From: Hymenoscyphus infarciens
Lineage: Eukaryota; Ascomycota; Leotiomycetes; Helotiales; Helotiaceae
Reading direction: 5' to 3'
Assembly (NCBI GenBank): GCA_001414345.1
Contig: LLCB01000391.1
Location: 1-46,805 of the forward strand
Length of the DNA: 46,805 bases
How positions within the stretch are numbered: the stretch's first letter is position 1; every line of letters begins with the position of its first letter. Both the position numbers and the translations under genes were made by a program. Below are positions 1-13,517 of the stretch, one piece after another. A model generated the notes under the pieces. It was not told the DNA's origin, did not search any database, and saw only the letters and a list, made by a program, of their open reading frames with translations.

Positions 1-18
1 TAATAATAATAATAATAA

Positions 19-84
<66 letters not shown>
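1..84. repeat. (TAA)n-(CTA)n compound microsatellite
   Basis: The window opens with a run of TAA triplets that switches to CTA triplets up to about position 84. It is a simple trinucleotide repeat at the edge of RIP-type DNA. It has no telomere unit and no coding potential. Confidence 0.95.
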
Positions 85-1221
85 GAGAAAGAAGAAGAAG
101 GTTATAAGCTTTAAAGTATCTTTATTAGTAATAGTTAATAGAATTAATAAATTATAAGCCTAGGCTTAGATATTAATACTTATTTTAGAGTCTAGGTTAG
201 TTTTCTATAAGCTTTTTTAGAGCTTAAATCTAGAAGCTCTCGTGCTTAGTAAGAGATTATCTATTTATTTTTAGTGAATTCTATTTAGAGTTTATTTAGT
301 TCTTTTTCTAGTAGACTTAGCTTAAGAATAATTAAAGCTTAATTCTCTATATATAAAAGTTATAATAAAGTACTTATAAGTTAAGTAATATTTAAGATCT
401 AAAAAAGATGTTTCTTAGTAATTATAAGGAAATTAGCTTAGATTTAGCTTAAATATAATATGTTTTTAATATAAAATTTATATTTAAATACTCTCTAGTT
501 AGCTATATATAGCTATTAAGACTTAGTAAAGAAAGTTAGAAAGTTTAAGATACTCTCTATTAAGCTCTAAATATATATAATATAAGTCTAAAATAAGCTT
601 TAAATAAAGAGATAGTATAATAGTTTTATTAATATAAAGAAAGTATATAAAAGATAATAGTATAAAAGAGAAAAATATATAAGAAAGTTTAAATAAAAGA
701 AAGATTAAGTTAAGTAAGATATCTATAATAGTATATTTATAAGTTATCTAGTCGTTAGTAAGCTTAAATTATTATCTCCTAGATTACTAAGTAGAAGCCT
801 CTCTAAGTTTAGATATAGTTTACTTATCTCTTCTTAGAATAGAAGTCTAAGTTTTATAAAGTCCTTTTCTAATAATTCTATAAGATTACGTTTATCTTAA
901 AAGTTTAATAATATTCTAAAGTCTTTAAATTTAAATTATAATAGGTTTTTTTTAATACTATCTACTAGTATATCTTTTATAAGTAAGTAAGTAAGTTAAA
1001 AACTTTCTTATTAGCTTTAGTATACTTAGTACTAAGACTATTTTATTATTTAACTTATAATACCTAAGATATTAAAGCTAATCTATTATTTATTATATAA
1101 TACTAAGACTAGCGCTCTACTTAATTTCTAAGACTAGAGATACTAAGTCTTTTATACTCTCTAAGTTCTAGGATTATATAATTATATAACTAGCTTTCTA
1201 TCTCTTTCTATACTATCTAGC

Positions 1222-1893
1222 TTTATTTTTATTTTTTATATTTAACTAGTCTTTTTAGCTGCTTTAAAGCGCTATATAGACGTACTTATTTACAGAGTCT
1301 TATCTAAAGAAGCTTATATACTTCTTAGAGTGCTTATTACTAGAAGTTACGTCTAATACTTATTCTAGGCTCTCTAGTAATAGCTTAGTATCTTCTCTGT
1401 TTTACTCTATTCTATTTCGCTATTATTTAGAGTAGTTATTCTTATAGATAACTGATTTAGTTTATTATAATAGCTCTTATAAGAGCTTAGTTAGCTCTCT
1501 TCTATATAGAACTAATAATACTCGTCTTCTAATATACTATCTTATATAGAACCTTCTTCTAATATATCTCTAACTTAAGTCTTTTAGTTCTACCTTCTAT
1601 TCTCTCTACTCTACGGTTCTATATCTCTTAAGAGGTATTTCTACTACTTTATCTAAGAGCTATTAAACACGCTTTAAATATCTATAATAACTAAATAATA
1701 AAGGTTCTATATTTTAGTTATAAAGACCTCTCTAGTTCTATGCTTCTATTTATACTATCTAGGTCTCTCTTAATTACTCTATTACTATTATTAAGAGTTA
1801 TTTACCTATTCTAGTAATTCTCTTAACTTGAATATAGTATATATTAACTATATAGAATAACTACTATAGTTAATACTTCTAATCTTAGATTAG
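1222..1893 (+). repeat. Left arm of a ~675-bp inverted repeat pair
   Basis: This segment is the reverse complement, with scattered mostly transition differences, of 15,772-16,452. The best block lies around 1,470-1,530, where some 50 bases match with one or two differences. Homology begins near the T-rich tract at about 1,222 and fades near 1,893. It could be a long terminal inverted repeat of one large element (Mutator-like elements have such ends), or one of two opposed copies of a repeat. No target duplication was found. Confidence 0.7.
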
Positions 1894-2404
1894 TATATAG
1901 CTCTTATCTTTATAAAGTCGTATATAATTCTACGGTATATCTAGAATAGAAGTTCTCGAGTATTAGTAGATATATAGTACCGACTTTAGAGGGTTTTTTA
2001 ATTAGCTTAGTAGTCTACGAATACTACTATTAAGTAAATAAGCTATATAGGTCTTTATTATAAATACTAGTATATTATTATATATAACGTAGCTTCTCTA
2101 TAGAAGGTCGAGAGGCTTGAAAACTATAATAGTTATAAAAAGAGATATTACTACGTCGCTTTTTCAACTTAAACTTAGTATTATAAATAGTTCTAGAGAC
2201 GAGATAGAACTACTAGAAGTTCGTAGAATATACCGCGTATAGATATTAAGTCTTTATATCTCTATCTAGCTTTATAAAACTATAATAGATTAAAAAAGTA
2301 AGTAAGAAATTAAGCGATTAAGTAAAAGTTTACTTTAATAAATATCTCTTATATAGATAAATAGAAACGTATAAATATAATAATACTATATTTACCTCTA
2401 TTAC

Positions 2405-2500
2405 TTCTAGTACTTCTTATATATCTAGTATAAAGTATACTAGAAGTACTAGAAGTACTAGATATACTAATAGTATATCTAGTATCTAGAAGTTTTTTAT
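2405..2500. repeat. Short palindromic and tandem motifs
   Basis: A cluster of agaagtact units is arranged both tandemly and in inverted orientation around tagatatacta. The segment can fold on itself. It is probably decayed transposon sub-terminal sequence, with no further evidence of function. Confidence 0.4.
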
Positions 2501-4255
2501 AATATATTACTAATACTAAGATAGAGACTTATAGTTAATAACTTTAGATAAGAGATTAGTATTATAAGATCTTTTCTCTTATAATAGTAATTAGTATATA
2601 TTATATATATTAATACTCTAAATCTTATTATATAAAGATTTCTAAGTAAATTTTACTATTTAAAAAAAGCTAGTAGATATACTTAGAGTATATATAAAAT
2701 ATTTACTATAGATACTATCTAGTAATATACTCGAAGGTCTAATAGTCTTATAATATCTATAAAGAAGCTAAATAATACTAGTTATATATAAGTATAATTC
2801 TAGAATAATTTATAATATATACTTAGCGAAGCTACTTTATTATAAGATTTATTTTATATAAGCTAATCTGGACCTAAGTAAGTAGTTCTTTTTTAGCGAA
2901 GTACTAAGTACTAGCGCTCTACGTACTCTATTCTAATCTATTCTATAAATTAGAATAGAATTAGCTAAGTTTATTATTATTATATTAATAAATAATAAGT
3001 TAATAAAATACTAAGAATAAGTATAGACTTTATTCTAGAAGTAATTATATATATTTTATTTAGTATATAAGTTATTTATAATAAAGATTACGTAGAGTTT
3101 ATTTAGACTAAAGATAAATATCTACGTAGTACTAAGAGACTAGGAAATTTAAAGCGCTACTAAGTATTTTATATTTCTAGATAATATAAAACTTTATATT
3201 ATTAACTTAGTTATTCTAAGAAGTTAAATTAATTATATATTACTAAATCAAGTATTAACTACTCTCTATTTTTAAAAACTTATATAACTAACTTGGTTTT
3301 TCTAAATAACTTAGAATATTAAGTTAAGTAAATATTAGTTCTATAAGTAATTAGTATTATCTTCTTTTATAAATGTTAGATCTAACTTATATTAACTTAA
3401 ACTAATTAAAAGTACTTATAACTATATTAAAAGATAAGATAATTTAAAGAGAGTAAGACTAAATTAAATAAAGATATAAAAACACTTCTTTTTACTCTCT
3501 AGCTTTTTTAGTAATTACTCTATTACTAGTTATATTTATTCTACTACGAGACTTTTCTTTAATAGTAAAATTAATTACTATAATTTTCAACTTTCTAAAG
3601 TAGTATTACTTAAACTCTCTACTTATAAAACACTAGATAAAAAAATAGCTTATAAAAGAGTAAGCGAAGATATTATTTCTAATTATAATAATTCTAAGAA
3701 AGAGCTTTGAAAAAGTAGAAGCTCTATATTAATTAAACTCGATATAAGACTTATATTATTTTAATTTTATAAAACTCGTCTAAATATAGAACTTAATTTA
3801 AGCTTTATTATTTTTAAGATTACTTCTTTAGTAGAATAAATACTCTTTATATTTTTATCTACTTTCTATAGAAATAAGTTTTAGAGATAATATATATAAC
3901 TACTAATAGCTAAATAAGATTAGTATACGAACTAATAGACTCTATTTACTAACTATATAATTAACTAGTTATAATACTAAATTATAGAATTAAGTAAATT
4001 TTATAACTTAAAATAAAATAGAGTAATTAAGTTTACTAGATAAAGTCTAGAAGTGTTTAAAATAGAGAAATAAATAAGTAATCTTTATTATAATATTAGT
4101 AAATATAATATTAAGAAGACGCTATTAGAGAGAGAGCGATTATTAAGATTACTCTAGTTCTTACTTATACTTAGAAAGTGATACTTTGCGATTTGCGTTT
4201 TTTAGTTTACGTTTTTATTATTTTTAGAATTTAATATAATTAGAAGACTTATAGT

Positions 4256-4340
4256 ATTCTAAATATACTAAAAAGTCGGATTAACTAAATCGTAAATAGT
4301 AAATCGTAAATCGTAAATCGTAAATTATAAATTAATAAAC
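4256..4340 (+). repeat. Transposon-end motif with tandem taaatcg units (RIP-mutated copy)
   Basis: The motif tactaaaaagtcgga is followed by several taaatcg units. The same arrangement occurs at 45,370-45,436, where the units read cgcaaat instead of cgtaaat. That C-to-T difference at CA is what RIP makes. Just upstream (4,186-4,216) lies an inverted gcgatttgcg unit, so this may be one end of a small inverted-repeat element. Confidence 0.6.
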
Positions 4341-4756
4341 GTAGATTTTTTAGAAGCTATTTAAATATAAATCGAAATACTTAAATTAGTAATCTTAAAG
4401 CTTAAAGTAAGAGTATTTGTAATTTATAATACTTAAATTATAAGGCTTAAAGTATAAAATTTAAGTATAAGAGAGAGTAGAAAGTAGAAGGTAATATAGT
4501 ATATATATATCTATTAAATATATATATATTATAATTACTTAACGCTTATTTTCTATTAATATATACTATCTAGTACTATGTTAAATATAAATGTAATATA
4601 ACTTTAAATCTATTATCTAAAATATTATAAATTATTAAAAGTAATATATATACTTAGTATAAATAATAACGTTATATAAGTATCTAATAAACGAGAGAGG
4701 AAAAGAGATAATTAAGACTTTTAATACTATAACTATAGCTATAATTTAACCTAAAA

Positions 4757-4870
4757 GTAAGAGACGCTAAGCCTAATTAGATAATTAGTATATAATTAGT
4801 AAAGTAGTACTTAAAGTACTTAAATAATCTTAAATTATAATTATTTAAGTACTTTAGTAAAGAGAGTAAA
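4757..4870 (+). mobile_element. MITE-like end, cgctaagcctaatt family (copy 1)
   Basis: It begins with acgctaagcctaatt and runs through attagtatata to a self-complementary stretch near 4,815-4,850 (cttaaataatcttaa and its inverse). The same order of motifs recurs at 15,514-15,605. The first motif also begins the inverted arms of the MITE at 7,302-7,567. This suggests one family of small inverted-repeat transposons. Confidence 0.5.
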
Positions 4871-7301
4871 AGAAGGATTAAAGATAGTAAAAAGTAACTA
4901 AAAAGTAGTAATAAAATTAAGGTATTATAGATAATTCTTCTAGTATCTATATCTAAAGTATCTACTACTATATATTCTTACTTCTTATCTCTCTTCTTAT
5001 TATACTTATTATATATAATTCTAATCTTTTTAGTAGTATAAGAGAGTTAATTAGTAAAGATTATTTAAGAGAGAGTATCTCTTCTCTTTATCTTTAAATT
5101 AAGGCTATTTATAGAAGTAATTATAGAAGTAGATATTATTTTACTTACTAGTATACTTATAGATATAAGAGAAGTAGATAAGAGTAAATTAAAGACTCTC
5201 TTATTAAGCTTTTAATTAAGTTTTAATTACTCTTTTTTATTAAGTAATTTAAGTCTATCTTTAGTAATAATAGTATTAATTTTTATATATAATTAAGTTA
5301 GAAGATCTCTTATAGTTTACTTATCTATATATACTTATTATTATACTACTTTATCTACTCTTCTTAGTATATTTAACTTAGTAGATACTATTAAGCTCTT
5401 CTTCTTCTTATTCTTTATAAGAGGTAATAGTAAGTATAAGCTTAGAGTTAATATTCTTTTACTATTAGTATTCTCTTCTATATTTATATTTAAATTCTTA
5501 CTTCTTATATTACTCTTATAACTATCTCTAGAATTATTATCTCTATTATTCTTCTCTTTTAAATAAGCGGTAATAATTATAGATATCTCTAGAAGATTAT
5601 TTAATTCTAAATTATCTACTAATATTATACTTACTCTAGTACTAGTAATATCCTTTAATAATAGTATAAGCTTAGTATCTCCTTTTCTATCTTAAGCGTT
5701 ATTTTTAAATATAATAGGCTCGTTATTAAGTATCTTAATAGACGCTAAGAGTTAAAGCGGAATTAGTAGCTCTTAGATATCTTATAAGAGTATAATAGAT
5801 TACCTCTTTTTAGAAGATTAGAGCTTATTATTAGTATAGCTATTAAATACTACGTATACTTTATAGTACTTTCTATTAGTAGAATCTTTTAGTAAATTAA
5901 AGTAATATATAAGAGCTTATACGTTATCTATCTTCTTATAATCTATAGTACTTAATTACTTAGCATTTCTCTTTCTAATAATAACGTTTATAGCTAGAAA
6001 GACGTCTTCTACCTTTTTAGTAAGAAGTAGTATATTAATAAGATCTTATCTATTAAGAGTAGAGATTATATAGTAGATATCCTCTAAGAGCTTAATAGCG
6101 AACTTTTTAGCTTATATATTCTAGAGTACTAATTTAAAGTTAAATAGATTCTTAGAGTTACTAGTAAGTAAGTAAGGTATCTAAAATAGAAAGTCGTTAT
6201 TAATTTATACTCTAACTATCTTACTATATTATACTATAGAAGTATATATAACTATAAAGATACTCTTAGTAGTAGAAAATTCCTTAGTACTTATTATATA
6301 TATATAGATATATAAAGCTACTAAAATATAGATTTTAGTAATAGAGATAGGCTTTAGCGTCTTATAAGTTAGAGAAGAAGAAGCTAGAAAACCTATACTA
6401 ATTAGTAGTATATACTAAATTTAAGAGTACTACTTACTTTTAGCTTTTTTCTTATTAAAAATAAATCCTTTTTTATATACTTTTACTCTAATTATTTTAG
6501 TCTTACTAAAAGCTTTTATAAGAAAGGATTATCTAGCTTTAGCCTTTTTCTCTTAAATAGCTTACTCTTTAGCTATAGCTAATTTATTCTCCTTTTACTT
6601 AATAATAAGAGTAGAGTAGTTAGTAGTAGTATATTCTATAGTAGCCTTCTATTACTTCCTCTTAGACTATATAATTAACTATTATTTCGTCTTATAGCTA
6701 TTAGAGCTTTATATTATAGCTTTTATAGAGTAGTTCTTTACTTTTTATAAATAGTTCTTAATCTTATTATTAGAGAGTAGTTTATCTAACCTCTAAGAAA
6801 GCGTAGATATATGATTTTCTAGAGTACTTACTAAGTTTACTAAGAAGTAATAAAGATATACTTTAAGTCTTAAACTCTTAGAATAAGAAGCCTAGACTTC
6901 TAAGTATTTAAGAAACTAATATTAAAATATCTTAGCGTGTTTTTAGTAATATAGAATAGTAGATATAGAGCTTCTAAAAGTATAAGTAAAAGTAATAGAA
7001 CAAAAGTAGGAAAATCAGAGAACTATTCTACTTAAACTATATAATCTCTTATATCTTAGTTCTTACTTTTAGTATTATTTATAAGATTTTAATATACTAT
7101 TCTAGTATATATTAAATAAGTACTAGTTATATAGTATATTATTCTCTATAAAGGCTAGGACTTTATTTACTATTCTATAAGCATTTATAAGAGTAGATAT
7201 AAGTAAGGTTAGATTAAAGAATATTCTATTCTAAGCGACTACTTAGAAACTAGCTTAGAAATATCTCTTAGAGACTAAGAAGGTTCTAAAAGTAAGCGAT
7301 T

Positions 7302-7567
7302 AACGCTAAGCCTAATTTATAAATTATTTACTATTATTAATAAAAGTTAGTAATCTATATACTTAAAATAGCTTAAAAATATAATATTCTAAATTAATCC
7401 TTTTACTTTTAATTTAGATATAAAATAGTATTATTTATATTTATAAAGCTAACTAGAACTTAATAGATATAGAATTTATAATATTATAATTTTTTAAAGA
7501 TTTAAAAGTCTAAGATTACTAACTTTTATTAGTAGTAGTAAGTAATTTATAAATTAAGCTTAGCGCT
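7302..7567. mobile_element. MITE with 55-bp terminal inverted repeats
   Basis: The left arm 7,302-7,356 starts with aacgctaagcctaattt. The right arm 7,513-7,567, read on the other strand, starts with agcgctaagcttaattt. The arms pair over 55 bp, and the few mismatches I see are transitions, as expected from RIP after insertion. The core of about 155 bp has no reading frame. The family is unknown, and a clear target duplication is not visible. Confidence 0.7.
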
Positions 7568-8681
7568 AATAGTTATAGTTAGTAAATTTACTCTACTAAA
7601 ATCCTTCTCTAAGTACTAAGAGAATTATATATCTATAACTATACTTAAAATCTTATATAAATTACTTCTAAATTTAATTAAAAGTTAATAAATATATCTA
7701 TTCCTCTCTAGAGTTATATTAAGCCTTTTTTTATATCTGAAATATATAAATTTTAGGCTTAAAGCTTAGCTTATATTTAATATAGGTTTATTTCTAGTTT
7801 AGTATATCTATTTACTTATTAAGTATAGATAGTAAAAGTAATACTACTAGCTAACTCTCTACGCCTTTTATAGAAAGTAATATATACTTTCTTTATTATA
7901 ATACTCTTTATTAACGTTCTATTTACCTAGACTAGTAGGTAATTATAATTATAGACTATTATAGAGTCTATAGTTAGTTAATAGGTTATAATATTATAAT
8001 CTTAGAGATACTACTATAGCTAAGGATATATATTAACTACGAGGTTATTAATATAGACAGAGAGGCTTATAGATTTAGAACCTTACTTTTTAAATAGATT
8101 TAAAAGAGTATCTTTTAGTAGATAACCTAGGATTAGGATTATTAAGACGCTTTACTATAATAACGACGTTTAATACTATCTATTAGTAGAAGATCTTTAT
8201 AAAGAAGAAGGCCTAATTCTAAGAATAAATTAGTAGCTTCTAAAGTAGATTAACTAAATATAATTTATCTATTAATATCTATCTCTAAATCTCCTTCTAA
8301 ATTATCTTTAACTAGCGAGGTATAATTATTAGTTATATACTCTCTTAAATTCTTATCTAATTCTATTAAACTATTATTATCTAACTCTTCTAATTACTTC
8401 TACTTTTATTATTAAAGTATATACTAAATTTATCTTAATTAGCTTCTCTAGCTTTCTTTAATTCTTAAACTATTTTAGAGTATAGCTCTTACTTATATAC
8501 TTTCTCTCTAGCTTATCTAAAAGGCTTAATTCTACTAAATTACTCTCTTAGATATATACTAATATTTCTACTCTTGAATCTAAGTATACTATAATATAAG
8601 TTTCTCTCTCTTTAGTATATATTATCTTATTAATTAATAGTATATATTTATATACTAATAATTTTATTTTATACTACTCTA

Positions 8682-8686
8682 GAATC
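8682..8686 (+). repeat. Target-site duplication GAATC (left copy)
   Basis: GAATC lies directly before the 5' LTR and is repeated directly after the 3' LTR at 13,899-13,903. Five base pairs is the usual duplication for LTR retrotransposons. Confidence 0.85.
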
Positions 8687-9067
8687 TGTAATAGCACGCT
8701 ATCCTGAATTATCAGCATTTATAAAACTGCTAATACCTCTATAACTGCCGATACTCCTATAACTTATAAGATAGAAGAGGCTGAAAGGAGTAAGGATTAG
8801 ATATTATATATTTTACTTTAAGGTCTTATATATTTAGCTTTAAAGCCCTTATTATTTTAGTAGCTATATTAGAAAGGACTCGAATATTATTCTTATTAGG
8901 ACTTAGTAGTCTCTAACCTCTTATATATAAATGTTTATACTTAATATAGAAGAAGAATAGTTTTTCCTTTTCTTCTATATTAGAGCCTAGTATCTACTTA
9001 CGTTATTTAGTCTTAAACATACTCCTATATACCTCTTCTCCTATAGTATATATTTCATACTATTATA
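8687..9067 (+). repeat. 5' LTR of the gypsy-type element
   Basis: It is 381 bp long, exactly the length of the copy at 13,518-13,898. It starts TGTAATAGCACGC and ends CTATTATA. The 3' copy starts TGTGATAGCACGC and ends CTATTACA, so the terminal TG..CA of an LTR is preserved in that copy and altered by transitions here. Differences between the two copies that I checked are transitions. Confidence 0.88.
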
Positions 9068-10669
9068 TAAAAAGGAAAAACTCTTCTTTACTAGTAATAG
9101 CCTTTATAATATCTCTTTCGAGCTTGTCGTCGCTCTTTTTATTTCGATTTCGATTTAGCCTAGAATTAGACTATAACGACGTATTCTTAAATAGCTAGGT
9201 AATTAGAGACTACCTAGATAACTAGTAATACTAGGGTTTAGTATCTATATAAACAGCTAGAAAAAATTATATCTTATATATTAAGAGATTAGAATATACT
9301 AAGTATTCCTAAGAATCCTAATAACCCTCTTAGTATAGGGATTACTATATATAATTCAGATAGTTAATAATATAAACAGTTATTTAAAAAACTCCTAAAT
9401 CGCCCTCTTTACTCTCTCTTTTTAACATTTAATATATTAGACTTAGGAGTAACTCTAGGTCTCTCTTAAGCTCTGCTTTAAAGTGTAGAGCCCTCTTTTA
9501 AGGAATAAAGTTAAGCATCTATAGAAAGGTCTCTAACTTAATACTACTTACTAAAGAATAAAAAGTCCTAGAATAATAAAGGTAAAGAGATTACTTCTAA
9601 AAGCTAGAAAGATAACTAAGACTTCTCTAATATAGATAAGATATAGAGAGTAATTTAAGCTATAGAGGTTAAGGACTAAGAAAAAGATAAAAGAATTTAA
9701 TAATAAGATAACTAAATCGCTTAGTTAGTAGATTTAGTATAACAGATTAGTAGACACTTACTAAGAAATAATCAAACTCCTTCTTTATACCCTCCTATTA
9801 TACTAGACTATCTTTAAATATAAAACTTAACCTCTAATATTCTTCCTTTATAATAATCTACCTTATAATTATAAGCTAAAACCTTACTAAGAACCTAATA
9901 ACCTACTAAAAGCAAAATTATAAAGAAAATTAAACCTTTAAATAATAGCACTTTACCTACTTATAAGTAATAGAAGATATCTATATATAATAGACTTCGA
10001 GTAAACGCCGACTATTACTATATACTTAAAACTTATAAAGCCCTTATCTAAGAGACGACTACGAAACTCGCTAAGAACTACTTAGAGCCTTAATATAAGT
10101 TAGATATAGGTAATATAGCTTTTAAAGATTAATAAGATATAATCGAACTCTTCGATTCTTACTTTCTAATTAGTTATAAGAAGGAGGATGCTTAGAATAA
10201 ATTTTAAGCCCTATAAATAAGTAGAAAGAGTTATATAAGAGAAACTTTTTTAGATTTTAAAGTATGCTTCTTAAGTATAGCTATACTTAAGGGAATACTA
10301 GAGTTAGAAAGATTCTACTAGATATAGGATAAGATTACGCTATAGCTCTAAGGTAGCTCTATTATAGCTAAGAGAGATTAGAATTATAATTTTAATAAGA
10401 TAGTTATATATCTTTTAGCTCTAGATAAGGAGAAGCGCTAAAACATAGAATTATCTATAACTAGTACTATAGCTAAACTAATTAGTATAACCTTATTGTT
10501 TAAAAAGATAAGTACTTTTTAATCCTTATCTAGCTTAACTCTAAAACCCTCTCTACCCTCTTATAGACTTAATTCTACCTCTTAGAAGATTTTATAAACT
10601 CTTAGACTATTTTCTACTAGTAAAAAATCAAAGACTACGTTAATAAACTAAGTCCTTACTAGTATAAAG

Positions 10670-10711
10670 TATTACTATTATAATAAGCCTAGGCATTTTA
10701 AACCTAATTAC
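10670..10711 (+). pseudogene. Gag zinc-knuckle remnant
   Basis: Read in frame, the segment gives YYYYNKPRHFKPNY. Replacing three Tyr by Cys (TAY from TGY, a G-to-A change) yields the CX2CX4HX4C spacing of a retroviral-type gag knuckle. The spacing is seen directly; the Cys identity is inferred from the RIP pattern. Confidence 0.7.
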
Positions 10712-11949
10712 TCTAATCTTTCTAGTATTAATAAGATAGATAATTAACCTAAAGAAGAATAACCTTTTAAAGAGTACTCTAACTCTAAGCTAAGTTAAGA
10801 GGAAAATAAAGAGGCCTAGGTAAAAATTCCTTCCTAGGCCTATATAAATATAATCTAATTAGACTTAACCTCTCTAAACTTATAAAAGGAAAACAGTTCC
10901 TTATAAATACTACTCTTAGTATATAAGGATATAGTGTTAAAATATAAGCTTTAGTAGATATAAGAGTAAATAGGTACCTGTTTCTAAATCGACCCCTAGC
11001 TCTTTAATTATCTAAAGTAATAGGTTTATAGATCTAGAAACTATTATATTTAGTATCTATTTATAGATATAATAATAGTACTAAAAGCTAGGTAACTTAG
11101 TTTATATAACTCTATCTAAACATAGATAAACGTTATATCTATAACTACCTCTTTATTATCCTAGACCTTAGATAGTAAGATCTAATTATTAATAATAAGT
11201 AGTTAAACCACTTTAAAGTCCTCCTCGACCTCTTAAAGAGCTAGATTACTTAGCTAGCTAATTACCTCTTAACTCTCTACTTTAGTAAAGAGATCTTACT
11301 TCTACTTTTTAGCTAGAACTAGAAACCCTTTTTAAATTACTAGTCGAATACGAATTAGAGAGAGTATACTATCTAGTAATAAGAAAGACGTGAAAAGAGT
11401 AGACTTATAAATATAGCTAAGCTATTACTCCTGTCTATAATAATAACTCCTCTTAAAATTTTAACTTCTAACTCTAGTCTAAAGCCTCTTTAAACTACTA
11501 GTATAGTTTTAAAAAACTAGACTCTATACTCTTTTATTAGTGAAATAAGTACTAATATTATATACTTTAATATAAAATAACTTAACTTAGAATTTTATAT
11601 AACTAGTATCTATAAGCTAGATTAGATCATCGACGAAAAGTTAGCCCTCTTTTAAGATAACGATAATATAAGAGCCCTAATATAGGCTCGACTTTTAAAA
11701 TATTATTCTTCTTATAAAGACGTGTTCTTAAAAGTAGCTTCTAATAAGCTCCCTTCTTACTATAAATATAACTATAAGATTACTTTAAATAAACCACTTC
11801 TTAACTCCTTTTCGCCTCTATATTAATAGTTAACTCTAGAGCTTAAAGCTATAAAGGAGTATCTTATAGAGAACCTAGATAAGAGGTTTATCGTTAATAG
11901 TAATAGCTCTTTCGCCTCTCTAGTACTCTTTGTTAAAAAAGCTAATAGA

Positions 11950-12420
11950 GATAAGCTATAGTTCTATATTAATTATAAGAAGCTTAATACTCTAACCTAA
12001 AACGATCTCTACCTAATCTTTTAAATTAATAAGCTCCTTTTAAGAATAAGAATAGCTAAAATCTTTACTAAGTTAAATATAAGATAAGCTTTCTATTATA
12101 TCTATATAAACCCTATCTTAGAAGAGATAACTATATTTAAAATAAGATATAATATATATAAATATAAGGTTCTTCCTTTTAGACTCTATAATAGCTCTAC
12201 TACCTATTAATGTTATATAAATAACGTCTTAATTAATTATTTAGACAACTTCTATATTACTTACTTAGATAATATTTTAATTTATTTAAATACTATTAAA
12301 GAATATAAGAAATAAGTTAAGAAGGTTCTAAGTCGGCTCTAAGAAGTAAGACTCTAAGTAGATATTAAGAAAAGCGAATTTAGTATTACTAGAGTTAAAT
12401 ACTTAGAATTTATCTTAATT
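11950..12420 (+). pseudogene. Ty3/gypsy reverse transcriptase remnant
   Basis: In one frame the translation shows FYINYKKLN (family FxxDYRxLN), then a KIFTKLNIRQAF-like block (family KxFTKLDLRxAY/F), YKYKVLPFRL (family YEYLVMPFGL) and YLDNILIY near 12,262-12,285 (family YLDDILIY, the catalytic loop). The second catalytic Asp reads Asn, a G-to-A change. These motifs in this order are diagnostic of the Ty3/gypsy polymerase. The RNase H domain that should follow is not seen. Confidence 0.8.
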
Positions 12421-12429
12421 ACGAAGAGC

Positions 12430-13517
12430 CTCGAAGAGGACCTAAACCTAGGTTTAGACGAAGGTCTTACTCTCTATAGCACGGCGTAAGAACTGTTAAA
12501 TGTTAGTAACTGAAACCCTTTTAACAAATAAGGAGTACTTATAACAACCTTAGCGCGAAGCGTCTAAGTCTCCTCTAAGAGGGCGAACTATACCTCTGAA
12601 CTATTCTTTAGTGCCTTTGTACTAGTAACGACTAATACCTTATCTAAGGCTTTAGTAGCCTTCTTAATAGCCCTCTTCTCCTCTTTAAGCTTAAGCTTAC
12701 TAAACTCCTTCTCTACGAACTATAGTAACTACCTAAGTTAGAATAGATTTAGTATATATTTAGGATTAAACTTACTAGGATATATATAGTATTCTACTCT
12801 ACGTAGTACCTGTACTTCTTTGACTTTAGCTTCTTAAAAGTATATATATAATCTTTGTTCTAAGATTTTACCTAAAAGTACTAAATATAGTAGACTTAGT
12901 AGGTAGCTAGAAGTGTACTAGAAGGATATAGGAGAGGCATTTTACTATATTAGATTAGCTTTAAACCAGGCCTAATAAAGGAGGGAAAGACTTACTTTTA
13001 TATATATATATATAATATATATATATATTCTAGGATAAAAGTTAGTATATAAGAATATATCTAATTAGAAGGTATTCTTACTATATATTATTTTAGATAA
13101 AAAGAAAAGAAGAAGAGAAGTTAGAATTAAGGAAAAGTCGCCTACTAATATACTACTTATAATAATAGCTATTACTTTATAATTATTATTTATTACTTAA
13201 TAATTACTATTATAATATATAATAATAGTAAGAACATAATAACTCTATAGTAGCGTACTACTTTCTACTCGATAGCTAATAATTAGCCTCTCTTCTATTC
13301 ACATCTATTATTATATAGTATATAATAGTAAATAAAGAACGATTATCTCTTAAAATAATAATACTACTAGCTACTAACTCTACCTCAACTACTAGATACT
13401 ATAATAGTAAATAAGTTATATTCTTCACAACAATTACGTAAATAATGCTCTAGTTAACCGATACTATGTTAATCGACAACCGAAGACTTAGGACGAGTCT
13501 TTTTAAAGGAGAGGGGA
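12430..13517. other. Lightly mutated internal segment of the gypsy element
   Basis: After the reverse transcriptase remnant the sequence contains many CA and TG dinucleotides and no gypsy RNase H or integrase motif. On the minus strand, about 12,480-12,720 reads with few stops and gives a Lys/Glu-rich stretch (EFSKLKLKEEKRAIKK). I do not recognise it. Positions 12,998-13,031 are an AT microsatellite. The segment looks like foreign sequence or an internal rearrangement that took the place of the 3' half of pol. Confidence 0.45.

Noticed and set aside
1..84. Possible telomere at the window start
   Set aside because: The units are TAA and CTA, not the fungal TTAGGG/CCCTAA repeat.
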